A DNA stretch of 64,000 nucleotides from positions 124,001-188,000 of the forward strand of contig NZ_CYSG01000001.1 of the NCBI RefSeq assembly GCF_001457775.1, in the 5' to 3' direction. Both the position numbers and the translations under genes were made by a program. The number at the start of each line of letters is the position of its first letter. The stretch's first letter is position 1. Source of the DNA: Phaeobacter sp. CECT 5382 (GTDB lineage: Bacteria; Pseudomonadota; Alphaproteobacteria; Rhodobacterales; Rhodobacteraceae). Below, piece after piece: positions 52,895 through 62,506 of this stretch. The notes under the pieces were generated by a model. That model searched no databases and was not told the origin of the DNA. It saw only the letters and a list, made by a program, of their open reading frames with translations.

Positions 52895-54379
52895 CTATTT
52901 GCTGATGCGCGCGCCGCTGTGGCCAGCTGCACGCAGCTGCTGCAAGGCGGTTTTGGCGCTTTGCAGATCCGGGAAAGGTCCTGCAAGAACAACCTTGTAA
53001 GGAACTCCTTGCCGCGAAACTTCGCCAAGTCGCACTGGCAGGCCTTGTGCTGCCAAAGCACGGGCTGCCTTTTGCGCCTGCGCCGCATCAACATAGGTCG
53101 CTGCGCGCACATAGCGCCGCGTCACCTCCTGAGCTGCAGGCTGTTTTGCATCCTGCAAGCTGCTTCCCGGCTCAGAGCGGCTGGACAGACGCAGTGCCAA
53201 ACTGTTGCGGCTGACATCGCCTTCAAAACGGTCGCGCCCCGTGTTTGTCAAAACCACAGTCTGGCGATCCTGCGGTAGTGGAACCAGTTTGCGCGGCACA
53301 CCTTCTTGCCAGATTGCCGCCATTTGGGCTTCGCCATTATCGGTGCGGATTCCCCGCAACGGGTTCATCCGATTGTCATGCCGGTTCACGGCGACAAATC
53401 CCGCTGGCACTTCGAGCCCATTTTCCACGATCCTGGGCTGCAGGTCCCGTTCAGCGCGCCGCAGGTTCAACCGGTCATCCTCCCAGGCGACGCGGTAGCC
53501 CGGCGGCGGGGTCAGGCCCTGACTGTGGCGGCGATCTTCATAGACATGTGTCGGCAAAACACGGGTATTGGGGGCCAGCACCTGCGAGGGACGCCGACCT
53601 GTGCTGCGGTAAGAACCACTGCCATAGGTCACGGGGGATTGCGCCTGTGGGCCACAGCGCAGACCGGCCCTGTTCGAATACTGTCGGCTGATCGCCGAAA
53701 TCCCGGCGCAGGCACCCTGGGTATTTCCCTGCGAGGTGGCCGCCGCCTGCCTGTATGCAGGTTGGAGCGCAACCGGCCGGACGGTGACAGGTTGGCCAGC
53801 AACCGGCTGGCCCGCAGCTGGCCGACGCGGCGCCGGTTTTGTTTGTGCTGTTGTGGCCCTCCGAGCAGAGCGCTGCGGTTTGGTTGTGGTCACCACCACA
53901 GGCGCGGATCTTGTCGGCTTTGGCACTGGCTGGGAAACAACTGGAACCGGTTTTCTGGACGCACCGCCAGAGGCCGAGGCAACATCAGAGCCCTGATTGC
54001 CGACCTGGCTGCTGGTCTGGCTGCTGGTCTGGCGTCCTGTCTGCTCCGGTGGAGCCAGCGTGATCTGTTCCGGTGCTTCTGAAGTCGCATTCCGCGCCGG
54101 GCGGGCCGTGGTGCCTGCGACCTGCGTCGGCTTGTAGCCGCAAATCTGTTTGCGGCTGCGCGTGACGCGCGGCACCCAGTTCACATTGCCGTCGATACCC
54201 GCACGAATATAGATGCAACCGCGACTGTCGACATATTGCTTGCCCTGAAAAGAGGCAGGCGGATATTCCGCCGGGGGGCCAGCGGATCGCAGGGTCTGCG
54301 CCTGCAACCCGGATTGCCCTGCTGCAAGACTGGCGGAGGCAGCGATAATGGCAAGCGCGACAATTCTTGTGATTTTCAT
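52895..54379 (-). CDS. SPOR-domain protein, exported
   Basis: 494 residues from ATG 54379. Signal peptide (IVALAIIAASASLAAG), then a conserved Cys-bearing module 'GKQYVDSRGCIYIRAGIDGNVNWVPRVTRSRKQICGY' common in Rhodobacterales SPOR proteins, a long Pro/Gln/Ala/Val low-complexity linker (about residues 80-210), and a C-terminal SPOR domain from about residue 420 ('YVRAATYVDAAQAQKAARALAAQGLPVRLGEV', 'YKVVLAGPFPDLQSAKTALQQLRAAG'). SPOR domains bind denuded peptidoglycan glycans at division sites. Small internal duplications are visible in the linker DNA (for example near 53999-54034). Monocistronic. Confidence 0.9.
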   Translation of the reverse strand: MKITRIVALAIIAASASLAAGQSGLQAQTLRSAGPPAEYPPASFQGKQYVDSRGCIYIRAGIDGNVNWVPRVTRSRKQICGYKPTQVAGTTARPARNATSEAPEQITLAPPEQTGRQTSSQTSSQVGNQGSDVASASGGASRKPVPVVSQPVPKPTRSAPVVVTTTKPQRSARRATTAQTKPAPRRPAAGQPVAGQPVTVRPVALQPAYRQAAATSQGNTQGACAGISAISRQYSNRAGLRCGPQAQSPVTYGSGSYRSTGRRPSQVLAPNTRVLPTHVYEDRRHSQGLTPPPGYRVAWEDDRLNLRRAERDLQPRIVENGLEVPAGFVAVNRHDNRMNPLRGIRTDNGEAQMAAIWQEGVPRKLVPLPQDRQTVVLTNTGRDRFEGDVSRNSLALRLSSRSEPGSSLQDAKQPAAQEVTRRYVRAATYVDAAQAQKAARALAAQGLPVRLGEVSRQGVPYKVVLAGPFPDLQSAKTALQQLRAAGHSGARISK

Positions 54380-54513
54380 ACCCAACCCCACAACATCTGG
54401 GGAAAGAATGCCTCAAAACCCAGATGTAGTAAAGTCGGGTTTGGCAACAATAAGGCGGCAATCGGGCAAATAGTTGCCCAATCACCGCAAGCACTTAGCG
54501 ATTGGCATGCGCC

Positions 54514-55146
54514 CTATTTGGTGCCGAACATCCGGTCACCCGCATCCCCGAGGCCAGGCATGATATAGCCCTTCTCGTTCAGCTCGCGATCAAGCGAAGC
54601 CGTGACGATCGGCACATCCGGATGCGCTTCTTTCATGCGCGCAACACCTTCTGGGGCGGCCAGCAAGCACAGGAATCGGATGTTGGTTGCACCAGCCTCT
54701 TTCAACAGATCAATCGCTGCTGCCGAAGAATTGCCCGTGGCCAGCATTGGATCCACAGCAATAACCAGCCGGTCGTTCAGCTCTTTCGGGGCTTTGAAGT
54801 AATACTGCACCGGCTGCAGCGTTTCTTCATCGCGGTAAAGACCGACAAAGCCAACGCGGGCCGAAGGCACCAGTTCCAGCACGCCGTCCAGCATGCCGTT
54901 GCCTGCGCGCAGGATCGAGACCAGCGCCAGTTTCTTGCCTGCGAGGATGGGTGCGACCATTTCTTCCATCGGCGTGTCGATGGTGGTGGTGGTCAGCGGC
55001 ATCTCGCGGGTGATCTCATAGGCCAGCAGCTGAGTGATCTCATGCAGCAGGCGGCGGAACTCGGCAGTCGATGTGCCCTTGTCGCGCATCAGAGTGAGCT
55101 TGTGCTGTACCAGCGGGTGATCAACAACGGTCAGATGGTCGCTCAT
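54514..55146 (-). CDS. upp: Uracil phosphoribosyltransferase
   Basis: 210 residues. PRPP-binding motif [22 protein letters not shown], '[39 protein letters not shown]' and the C-terminal '[14 protein letters not shown]' uracil-binding loop. Converts uracil and PRPP to UMP. Last gene of the cdd-deoA-deoB-upp salvage series; a 91-base gap containing a small hairpin separates it from deoB, and AGGAG lies upstream of ATG 55146. Confidence 0.97.
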   Translation of the reverse strand: MSDHLTVVDHPLVQHKLTLMRDKGTSTAEFRRLLHEITQLLAYEITREMPLTTTTIDTPMEEMVAPILAGKKLALVSILRAGNGMLDGVLELVPSARVGFVGLYRDEETLQPVQYYFKAPKELNDRLVIAVDPMLATGNSSAAAIDLLKEAGATNIRFLCLLAAPEGVARMKEAHPDVPIVTASLDRELNEKGYIMPGLGDAGDRMFGTK

Positions 55147-55198
55147 TTGGGCTGTCTCCTACTATGAATTCCGACGTTTCCTGTGCGGGTCTTATGCG

Positions 55199-55221
55199 GG
55201 CTCACCCCTTGGGGGCAAGCC
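55199..55221. other. Small hairpin in the deoB-upp gap
   Basis: GGCT/AGCC and CCCC/GGGG arms separated by a two-base internal loop, TTG loop. Could be a processing or attenuation element adjusting upp relative to deoB; evidence is structure alone. Confidence 0.3.
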
Positions 55222-55237
55222 GGTTTTGATCTGTTGG

Positions 55238-56497
55238 TCAAAGAAAGCTCTTGCCGGGGCCTTGCGCCGTAACGCCCAGATGCGCCGCGATCGAGGCTGC
55301 GACATCGACAAATCCACGCTGCCCGATGCAACCGGTGCCGCACCCAGCCACCAGAACCGGCACCTGTTCGCGCGTATGATCGGTGCCCGGCCAGCTGGGG
55401 TCATTGCCGTGATCTGCCGTCAACACCAGCATATCAGTGGGGCGCAGGCGTGGCAGCAGCTTGCCCAGTTCAGCATCGAACCATTCCAGCGCGCGGGCAT
55501 AGCCCGATATATCCCGGCGATGGCCATAAAGACTGTCGAATTCGACAAAATTGGCGAATGTCAGGCTGCCACCTTCGGCATCGTCAATGCCAGCGGCCAG
55601 TTGCTGCATCAGCGCCGCGTCAGGGCCTTTGCTGAGCGTATCAATGCCGGACATGCTGAAGATATCGCCGATCTTGCCGATGGCATGCACGCGCCGCCCC
55701 GCGTCCTGCACCCAATTGGTCAGCACCGGCGCCGGTGGCGGAATTGCAAAATCGCGGCGATTGGCGGTCCGGCTGAACCCCTCCTGCGGATTTCCGACAA
55801 AGGGGCGTGCGATGACCCGGCCGACCTTCATCTCATGCAGGCGCGGCGCCACTGCACGGCAGAGATCCAGCAGGCGCTCCAGTCCAAAACTCTCTTCATG
55901 GGCGGCAATCTGAAACACGCTATCGGCCGAAGTGTAGCAGATCGGCTGCCCTGTCTGCATATGCTGCGCCCCAAGGCGGGCGATGATTTCGGTGCCGGAA
56001 GCATGGCAATTGCCCAAAATCCCGGTGCTGCCTGCGGCGCGCGCAACATGATCCGCAAGATCCGTCGGAAAGGCCGGCAGGGTGTCGGGAAAGAAACACC
56101 AGTCCCAGGGCACCGGCACCCCGGCCAACTCCCAATGGCCAGACGGAGTATCCTTGCCTGGGCTCACCTCGGCGGCGCAGCCCCACAGCCCCTCTGGCAC
56201 TGCGGTTAATCCGGGAAACGGTACCGATGAGGCCAGCCGCATCGCGGCCCCCAGGCCAAGCCGATCCAGAGTGGGCAGATGCAAGGGACCAGAGCGCCCC
56301 TCCTCGGCCCGGCCTGCAGCACAGGCCTGTGCGATATGTGCTAGGGTATTGGCCCCCAGATCCGGAAGATCCCCATTGAAAAACCCACTGGCATCCGGCG
56401 CGCCGCCAATACCAACGGAATCCATCACCACCAAAAAGGCCCGCGGCAAATCGTTCTGCGGATCTTTGGACGTCCCTTTTGCAAGCTCCTGAGCCAT
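55238..56497 (-). CDS. deoB: Phosphopentomutase
   Basis: 419 residues. Alkaline-phosphatase superfamily metal sites: VMDSVGIGGAPDA at the N-terminus, 'SGHWELAGVPV', 'NFVEFDSLYGHRRD', 'VLTADHGNDPSWPGTDHTREQVPVLV'. Interconverts (deoxy)ribose 1- and 5-phosphate, taking the product of DeoA into central metabolism. ATG 56497 overlaps the deoA stop as TGATG; a TTG one codon earlier is less likely. Confidence 0.97.
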   Translation of the reverse strand: MAQELAKGTSKDPQNDLPRAFLVVMDSVGIGGAPDASGFFNGDLPDLGANTLAHIAQACAAGRAEEGRSGPLHLPTLDRLGLGAAMRLASSVPFPGLTAVPEGLWGCAAEVSPGKDTPSGHWELAGVPVPWDWCFFPDTLPAFPTDLADHVARAAGSTGILGNCHASGTEIIARLGAQHMQTGQPICYTSADSVFQIAAHEESFGLERLLDLCRAVAPRLHEMKVGRVIARPFVGNPQEGFSRTANRRDFAIPPPAPVLTNWVQDAGRRVHAIGKIGDIFSMSGIDTLSKGPDAALMQQLAAGIDDAEGGSLTFANFVEFDSLYGHRRDISGYARALEWFDAELGKLLPRLRPTDMLVLTADHGNDPSWPGTDHTREQVPVLVAGCGTGCIGQRGFVDVAASIAAHLGVTAQGPGKSFL

Positions 56498-57801
56498 CAA
56501 CTGATCCTCTCATGAATAAGCGGCGGCACCTCTGGCACCTTGGCTGTCAAGGTCAGGGCGTGCAGTACGGCCACTTCGGCCTCCAGTGCCGCAGTTTCGC
56601 GGGCAGCATGCACACGGGCCAGTATTTCACCCTTTTCAACATGTTGCCCCAGCCGGACCAGATCGGACAGGCCAACAGCCGGATCCACCGCGTCAGTTTC
56701 GACCAGACGCCCGCCGCCAAGCTGCACCACCACAAGGCCCAGTGCCTCACCGTTCATAGCGGCGACATAGCCCGATTTGGGCGCTTTGACCTCGTGGATT
56801 ACAGGTGCCACGGGCAGATAGCGCGCCCAGTTTTCGGCAAAATCCTTTGGCCCGCCCTGGGCGGCCACCATACGGCCAAACCGTGTCGCAGCACGGCCAT
56901 CCAGAAGCGCTGCGCGGATCAGGGCCTCCCCCTGCTCTGCCTTTGCCACCAAACCACCATCCATCAGCACCTCACCGCCAAGGGCAGCGGTGATTTCGCT
57001 CAGCGGCGTATCACATCCGCAGGTCAGCGCCTTCATCACCTCGATCACTTCCAGCGCATTGCCTAGAGAGGACGCAATCGGCTGGTTCATATCGGTGATA
57101 AGGGCCGTGGTCCGACAGCCCGCTGCATTGGCCGTGTCCACCAAAGACCGCGCCAGTGCACGGGCCTCTTCTGGGGTTTTCATGAACGCGCCAGAGCCGA
57201 TCTTCACATCCAACACCAGCGCCTGCAGGCTCACCGCCAGTTTCTTTGACAGGATCGAGGCGGTGATCAGATCGAGACTTTCGACGGTACCGGTGACATC
57301 ACGAATGGCATAGAGCCGCTTGTCCGCAGGCGCGATGCGTCCGGTTGCACCTACAATGGCACAGCCAACATCCGCCGTGATGCGGCGCAGGCGGTTTTCA
57401 GAAACCTGAGTGGAAAGCCCCGGTATGGCCTCCAGCTTGTCCAGCGTGCCACCGGTATGGCCCAGCCCCCGCCCCGAGATCATCGGAACATAGGCGCCAC
57501 ATTCTGCAAGTGCTGGCGCCAGCAGCAAAGAGACACTGTCGCCAACCCCGCCGGTGGAGTGTTTATCCAGGACCGGGCCTGGCAAATCCCATGTCAGCAC
57601 ATCGCCACTGTCGCGCATCGCCAGCGTCAGCGCGCGGCGGCCCGGTTGATCCAGCCCCTGCAGGCACACCGCCATGGCAAAGGCCCCAGCCTGGGCATCG
57701 CTCACCTCGCCATTGGCCAAGCCTGCGGCAAACCAGCTGAGGTCACCGGCACTTGGCTGCTCCCCACGCCGCAGGGTGGCAATGATGGCACGTGCATCCA
57801 T
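56497..57801 (-). CDS. deoA: Thymidine phosphorylase
   Basis: 434 residues. Signature KHSTGGVGDSVSLLLAP, preceded by 'AMAVCLQGLDQPGRRALTLAMRDSG' and followed by 'MISGRGLGHTGGTLDKLEAIPG' and the C-terminal 'GDLV-like' alpha/beta lobe. Phosphorolysis of thymidine/deoxyuridine to base and deoxyribose 1-phosphate. ATG 57801 chosen (GGAG eight bases upstream) rather than the frame open to 57834, which would overlap cdd. Four bases separate it from cdd. Confidence 0.96.
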   Translation of the reverse strand: MDARAIIATLRRGEQPSAGDLSWFAAGLANGEVSDAQAGAFAMAVCLQGLDQPGRRALTLAMRDSGDVLTWDLPGPVLDKHSTGGVGDSVSLLLAPALAECGAYVPMISGRGLGHTGGTLDKLEAIPGLSTQVSENRLRRITADVGCAIVGATGRIAPADKRLYAIRDVTGTVESLDLITASILSKKLAVSLQALVLDVKIGSGAFMKTPEEARALARSLVDTANAAGCRTTALITDMNQPIASSLGNALEVIEVMKALTCGCDTPLSEITAALGGEVLMDGGLVAKAEQGEALIRAALLDGRAATRFGRMVAAQGGPKDFAENWARYLPVAPVIHEVKAPKSGYVAAMNGEALGLVVVQLGGGRLVETDAVDPAVGLSDLVRLGQHVEKGEILARVHAARETAALEAEVAVLHALTLTAKVPEVPPLIHERIS

Positions 57802-57805
57802 GAGG

Positions 57806-58198
57806 TCAGCTCCGTTCCATATGGCCCTGATCAAACGCCCCCGGCAACAGCGTGCCGATGGTGGTTTCCGTCTCAGCGCCGTCAGTGGTTCCCAGCGTGA
57901 CCTTCACCTCACCGTCGCCGAATTCTTTCAGCTTTTGGCGGCAGCCACCACAGGGGGGGATCGGTGTGGGGCAGTCGGCCACCACATAAACTTCGGCCAA
58001 GTCACGCTCTCCGGCGGCAACCATGGCTGCAATCGCCCCAGCTTCGGCGCAGGTACCTTCGGGATAGGCGACGTTTTCCACATTGCAGCCCACATAAATG
58101 TTGCCAGAGGCCGTGCGAAGCGCGGCCCCAACCTGGAAATTGGAATAGGGCGCATGGGCGTTTTTGCGCACGGCAAGGGCTGCATCTTTGAGGCTCAT
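57806..58198 (-). CDS. cdd: Cytidine deaminase
   Basis: 130 residues, homotetrameric type. Zinc site CAEAGAI (Cys and proton-shuttling Glu) and PPCGGC, with 'APYSNFQVGAAL' for nucleoside binding. Deaminates (deoxy)cytidine to (deoxy)uridine, the entry step to DeoA. First gene of the salvage operon cdd-deoA-deoB-upp; substrates may come from the periplasmic 5'-nucleotidase encoded at 28-30 kb. Confidence 0.96.
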   Translation of the reverse strand: MSLKDAALAVRKNAHAPYSNFQVGAALRTASGNIYVGCNVENVAYPEGTCAEAGAIAAMVAAGERDLAEVYVVADCPTPIPPCGGCRQKLKEFGDGEVKVTLGTTDGAETETTIGTLLPGAFDQGHMERS

Positions 58199-58325
58199 CA
58201 GAGTATCCCGCTGCTTTTGATCAACTGGTCAAGAGGTCGCAGGATAGGGGAAAGCAGCGGCAAAGGTGAAGCCCCTCTTTGAGCGAGATACACCAAAGAG
58301 AGGCCTCTGCCGCTGTGATCTGCGA

Positions 58326-59423
58326 TTATGCCTGCATAACCGTGGTATTGAAGACCCCCGGCAGGCTCACCTCGAGCAGCTCAAGATCGGCGCTGGCATC
58401 CCTCAGCCGTGTCTTCATGCCGGGCGGAATGACAAAGGCGTCGCCCTCTTCTAGCGGGAAGGGATCGCGCCCCTCGCCCTCCAGCGTCACCGCGCCATTC
58501 ATCACAAAGGTAAAGTGGATATCAGTGTCATGGGAGGTCCAGACTGGATCCACGCTCGCTTTGGCCGGGCGCACCACCTGCACCCCTGCCACGCCCCCGG
58601 TGTTTTCAGCAATCGTGGTGTCGCGGCTGTCAAAGCCCGGCAGGCGGAACGGCTGCCAGGTGGCCCCTTCGGCCCTGTTGTAGACAAAACGCTGGCCCTG
58701 CCATTCGCGGTCGGGGCGTAGATGCGGGGTTGGCAGGGTCATGTCATGGTCGATCTCGGTCACATGTTCCGCCGGAACACCGATTTCGATCACCTGAACG
58801 TTGTCACTGGCCTCGAGCACACGGTGGCGGATCTCAGGCGGCTGGATAAAGCAATCCCCGGCGGTGAGGCGCATCTTTTCGCCCTGATCCTCGTAGACCA
58901 CATCAACCCAGCCATGGATGCAAAAGATCAGCTGAAAACCGACCCGGTGGAAATGCACCATATCAGGCACCGGCCCGCCATCGGGGATGCGGATATGGCT
59001 GGCAATTATCGACCCGCCCAGACGATCCGGCACCAGATCGCGGTAGTGCATGCCAGCGCGGCCAATGACCCAGGGCGCCTGATCCTTGAGGCGGCGCACC
59101 ACAAAACTATGCACGGTTTCAGGCATCACCATCGGCGGATGCCGCTCTTCGATTTCAACCCGGGTCCCGTTGGGTGCGATCAGCAGACGTTGCCCATCGG
59201 CAAAACCATCCGGATCATCACAGAGAATGCGCAGGGTGCCGGGGGCCTCGGATGCATCCTTGTCGATACGCAACCGCAGCCCATGGCCGGAAAACACGCC
59301 CACACTGGGGTCGTCGGCCGGATAGATCATATCCATTTTCATTCCCAAAACCTTGGTGAAAAACGGAATATCATCACGCAGCTCCTGCGTTGGCAGGCGC
59401 ATCTCTGCTACGATATCATTCAT
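58326..59423 (-). CDS. VOC-like domain followed by two cupin domains
   Basis: 365 residues from ATG 59423 (GGGAG seven bases upstream). Residues about 1-65 read like a glyoxalase/VOC half ('EMRLPTQELRDDIPFFTKVLGMKMDMIYP', 'GVFSGHGLRLRI'). A first cupin spans about 140-250 ('VPDMVHFHRVGFQLIFCIHGWVDVVYEDQG', 'GDCFIQPPEIRHRVLEASD') and a second about 280-360 ('HDTDIHFTFVMNGAVTLEGEGRD', 'EGDAFVIPPGMKTRLRD'). The second has few classic ligands. Metal-dependent dioxygenase or isomerase is plausible; no substrate can be assigned. Divergent from maeB. Confidence 0.78.
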   Translation of the reverse strand: MNDIVAEMRLPTQELRDDIPFFTKVLGMKMDMIYPADDPSVGVFSGHGLRLRIDKDASEAPGTLRILCDDPDGFADGQRLLIAPNGTRVEIEERHPPMVMPETVHSFVVRRLKDQAPWVIGRAGMHYRDLVPDRLGGSIIASHIRIPDGGPVPDMVHFHRVGFQLIFCIHGWVDVVYEDQGEKMRLTAGDCFIQPPEIRHRVLEASDNVQVIEIGVPAEHVTEIDHDMTLPTPHLRPDREWQGQRFVYNRAEGATWQPFRLPGFDSRDTTIAENTGGVAGVQVVRPAKASVDPVWTSHDTDIHFTFVMNGAVTLEGEGRDPFPLEEGDAFVIPPGMKTRLRDASADLELLEVSLPGVFNTTVMQA

Positions 59424-59606
59424 CTGTTGCTCCCTGTTGCTATCATCCGGATGATGGTCCCGGCATTTGCGGCAGTTGTTTCGCGGGACTGTGCGGCGAA
59501 GTTTTTTATTGCGCAAGACGCCGCAGGTCACGTTAGGTTAGGAAAAGCCTGTTCACCTGACGTCACAATTGGTTTAACGCTAAACTATTCGTTTTTGGAG
59601 CCTCTC

Positions 59607-61880
59607 ATGTCTGACACCCCCTCTCTGCGCGACGCGGCCCTGCGCTATCATGAATTTCCCCGCCCCGGTAAGCTGGAGATCCGCGCCACCAAACCCATGG
59701 CCAATGGCCGTGATCTGGCACGGGCCTATTCGCCGGGGGTGGCTGAGGCCTGTCTCGAGATCAAGGCAGATGCCGCCAATGCCGCGCGCTATACGGCGCG
59801 GGGCAATCTGGTGGCCGTTGTCACCAATGGATCCGCCGTCCTAGGGCTTGGCAATATTGGCGCTCTGGCCTCCAAACCGGTGATGGAGGGCAAGGCGGTC
59901 CTGTTCAAGAACTTTGCCGGCATTGATTGTTTCGACATCGAAGTGAATGAAAGCGATCCTGAAAAGCTGGCCGATATCGTCTGCGCGCTGGAGCCCAGCT
60001 TTGGTGCGATCAACCTCGAAGACATCAAGGCACCCGATTGTTTTATCGTCGAAAAGCTGTGTCGCGAGCGGATGAACATTCCGGTGTTCCATGACGACCA
60101 GCACGGCACCGCTATTGTCGTCGGGGCCGCCGCCAAAAACGCCCTGCATGTGGCTGAAAAATCGTTTGAAGACATCAAGATCGTCTCCACCGGTGGGGGG
60201 GCGGCTGGCATTGCCTGCCTCAACATGTTGGTGAAACTGGGCGTGAAACGGGAAAATATCTGGCTCTGTGATATTCACGGGCTGGTTTACACCGGCCGCA
60301 GCGAAGACATGAACCCGGAAAAAGCCGCCTTTGCCCAAGACAGCGATTTGCGCACACTGGACGATGTGATCGAAGGCGCAGATCTCTTCCTCGGCCTGTC
60401 TGGTCCCAATGTTTTGAAACCCGAAATGGTCGCCAAGATGACCCCGCGCCCGATTGTTTTTGCGCTGGCAAACCCCAATCCGGAAATCATGCCGGATGCG
60501 GCACGCGAAGTGGCCCCGGATGCCATCATCGCCACTGGGCGCAGCGATTTTCCCAATCAGGTCAACAACGTCTTGTGCTTTCCCTTCATTTTTCGCGGCG
60601 CGCTGGATGTGGGGGCCTCGGAAATCAACGACGAGATGCAGATCGCCTGCGTCGAAGGCATTGCCGAGCTCGCCCGTGCGACTACGTCGGCCGAGGCAGC
60701 CGCCGCCTACAAGGGGGAGCACCTGACTTTTGGTGCCGACTACCTGATCCCAAAACCCTTTGACCCGCGTCTGGTTGCAGTGGTGTCTTCTGCCGTAGCC
60801 GAAGCGGCGATGAAAAGCGGTGTCGCAGCGCGCCCGATTGAGGATCTTGAAGCCTACAAGCAGCGCCTGAACCAAACGGTGTTCAAATCCGCTCTGCTGA
60901 TGCGCCCAGTGTTCGAAGCCGCGCGCGCCGCAGCCCGCCGCATCGTATTCTCCGAGGGCGAGGATGAGCGCGTGCTGCGCGCCGCCCAGGAAGTGCTGGA
61001 AGAAACCACCGAGACACCGATCCTGATTGGTCGCCCCGAGGTGATCGAACGCCGCTGTGAAAAACTGGGTCTGCGCATTCGCCCCGGCAGTGACTTTCAG
61101 ATCGTGAACCCTGAACATGATCCGCGCTACTATGACTACTGGAACAGCTATCACCGGCTGATGCAGCGTCAGGGCGTAACACCCGATCTGGCCAAGGCGA
61201 TCATGCGCACCAATACCACCGCGATTGGCGCCATCATGGTGCAGCGCGGCGAGGCCGACAGCCTGATCTGCGGCACCTTTGGCGAATACCGCTGGCATCT
61301 GAACTATGTAAATCAAGTGCTTGGCGGTAACAGTTTTGAGCCCCACGGGGCCCTGTCGATGATGATCCTCGAAGACGGCCCACTGTTCATCGCCGACACC
61401 CAGGTGCGGATCGAGCCAACGCCGGAACAGATCGCTCAGACTGTCATCGGTGCCGCCCGTCACGTGCGTCGTTTCGGGATCGAGCCCAGGATCGCCCTGT
61501 GCTCGCAGTCGCAGTTCGGAAATATTGCCTGTGATACCGGTGCCCGACTGCGCGCTGCCATCGAAATTCTCGATGATCGGCAGCATGATTTCACCTATGA
61601 GGGCGAGATGAATATCGACACCGCCCTTGATGCCGAGCTGCGCGGGCGGATCTTCCCCAATTCGCGATTGCAGGGGGCGGCAAATGTGCTGGTCTTTGCT
61701 CATGCCGATGCGGCGTCAGGAGTGAGAAACATCCTCAAGATGCGGTCTGATGGTCTGGAGGTCGGCCCGATCCTGATGGGCATGGGCAATCGCGCCCATA
61801 TCGTCAGCCCGTCGATCACCGCACGCGGGTTGCTAAATATGGCCGCGATTGCCGGAACCCCGGTCGATCACTACGGCTAG
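59607..61880 (+). CDS. maeB: NADP-dependent malic enzyme with phosphotransacetylase-like C-terminus
   Basis: 757 residues. Malic enzyme part: 'ARAYSPGVAEACLEIKAD', 'NGSAVLGLGNIGALASKPVMEGKAVLFKNFAGID', 'FHDDQHGTAIVVGAAAKNAL', 'VSTGGGAAGIACLNML', 'FALANPNPEI'. From about residue 430 a PTA-like domain (VFSEGEDERVLRAAQEVL, 'NTTAIGAIMVQRGEADSLICGT', 'EGEMNIDTALD') that in such enzymes confers acetyl-CoA regulation rather than catalysis. Decarboxylates malate to pyruvate with NADPH formation. ATG 59607, TTGGAG just upstream. Confidence 0.96.
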   Translation: MSDTPSLRDAALRYHEFPRPGKLEIRATKPMANGRDLARAYSPGVAEACLEIKADAANAARYTARGNLVAVVTNGSAVLGLGNIGALASKPVMEGKAVLFKNFAGIDCFDIEVNESDPEKLADIVCALEPSFGAINLEDIKAPDCFIVEKLCRERMNIPVFHDDQHGTAIVVGAAAKNALHVAEKSFEDIKIVSTGGGAAGIACLNMLVKLGVKRENIWLCDIHGLVYTGRSEDMNPEKAAFAQDSDLRTLDDVIEGADLFLGLSGPNVLKPEMVAKMTPRPIVFALANPNPEIMPDAAREVAPDAIIATGRSDFPNQVNNVLCFPFIFRGALDVGASEINDEMQIACVEGIAELARATTSAEAAAAYKGEHLTFGADYLIPKPFDPRLVAVVSSAVAEAAMKSGVAARPIEDLEAYKQRLNQTVFKSALLMRPVFEAARAAARRIVFSEGEDERVLRAAQEVLEETTETPILIGRPEVIERRCEKLGLRIRPGSDFQIVNPEHDPRYYDYWNSYHRLMQRQGVTPDLAKAIMRTNTTAIGAIMVQRGEADSLICGTFGEYRWHLNYVNQVLGGNSFEPHGALSMMILEDGPLFIADTQVRIEPTPEQIAQTVIGAARHVRRFGIEPRIALCSQSQFGNIACDTGARLRAAIEILDDRQHDFTYEGEMNIDTALDAELRGRIFPNSRLQGAANVLVFAHADAASGVRNILKMRSDGLEVGPILMGMGNRAHIVSPSITARGLLNMAAIAGTPVDHYG

Positions 61881-62227
61881 ACGACATCGTGGCCGCCGCC
61901 AGACAGGCCTGACTGCTGCCCCCGGGACACCCGGACACCCACGACCTATCCCCAGTTCCCCAGGGATAGGTCCAAAATCCAGCAGGCAAATGTGACAAGT
62001 CGGGCGAGACGGCGCAGATGAGACTGTGCACGCATCTGCTGACGGCACTCTCACAGCGCCAGGACAATCGGCAACTCAAGGGCACAAATCCAGCCAGAAG
62101 ATTGCCCGTTCCGGGGCGACGGAAATCAGGCAAAGGATGGGGAAGCTGCCAAGGACAGAGTTTTTGCAGAAAAGAGCAGATTTTCTCTAGACGCCCCCAT
62201 TTACCCCCGCTATATCGCTGACACCGT
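61881..62227. other. 347-base region between maeB and tRNA-Asn
   Basis: No gene supported. Holds a hairpin (61944-61971) and GC-poor sequence near 62155-62185 that probably includes the tRNA promoter, which I could not define. Confidence 0.5.
61944..61971 (+). terminator. Hairpin downstream of maeB
   Basis: Nine-bp perfect stem ACCTATCCC/GGGATAGGT (61944-61952 with 61963-61971), 10-base loop, 63 bases after the maeB stop. No T tract, so termination is probable only from position. Confidence 0.45.
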
Positions 62228-62302
62228 TCCGGCGTAGCTCAGCGGTAGAGCAGTTGACTGTTAATCAATTGGTCGTAGGTTCGATCCCTACCGCCGGAGC
62301 CA
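62228..62302 (+). tRNA. tRNA-Asn (anticodon GTT)
   Basis: 75 bases including an encoded CCA end. Acceptor stem TCCGGCG pairs with CGCCGGA; D arm GCTCAGCGGTAGAGC; anticodon loop CTGTTAA with GTT; T arm around GGTTCGATCC. The 3' end is a typical integration target, and the sequence beyond it differs in character from the rest of the window. Confidence 0.97.
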
Positions 62303-62506
62303 ACACCACCTCTAAGGTGTTCGAATTAAGCAACAAAGCGTTCCATCTTGGGGCGGTTTTGTTGTTCTGGGCACATTCTCTGACACATCCGATGACACAA
62401 ACTAAGTAGCCCCACTGTAAGCGTTGCTACTGTCCCCCTCTTTGATGCCTAAACGGCAACAACTCTGAGTGATATTTAGTCTCCTGACAATTAGCAGGAG
62501 GTCAAT
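62303..62506. other. Non-coding segment after tRNA-Asn
   Basis: No gene. An AACACC/GGTGTT inverted repeat (62302-62307 with 62315-62320) lies right after the tRNA, and further on a CAACAAA...TTTTGTTG inverted pair. No second copy of the tRNA 3' end is visible inside the window. Confidence 0.45.

Noticed and set aside
61816-62133. Minus-strand frame of about 105 codons between maeB and the tRNA
   Set aside because: Ser/Pro/Cys-rich product, overlaps the maeB 3' end and a hairpin, no ribosome site or family features.
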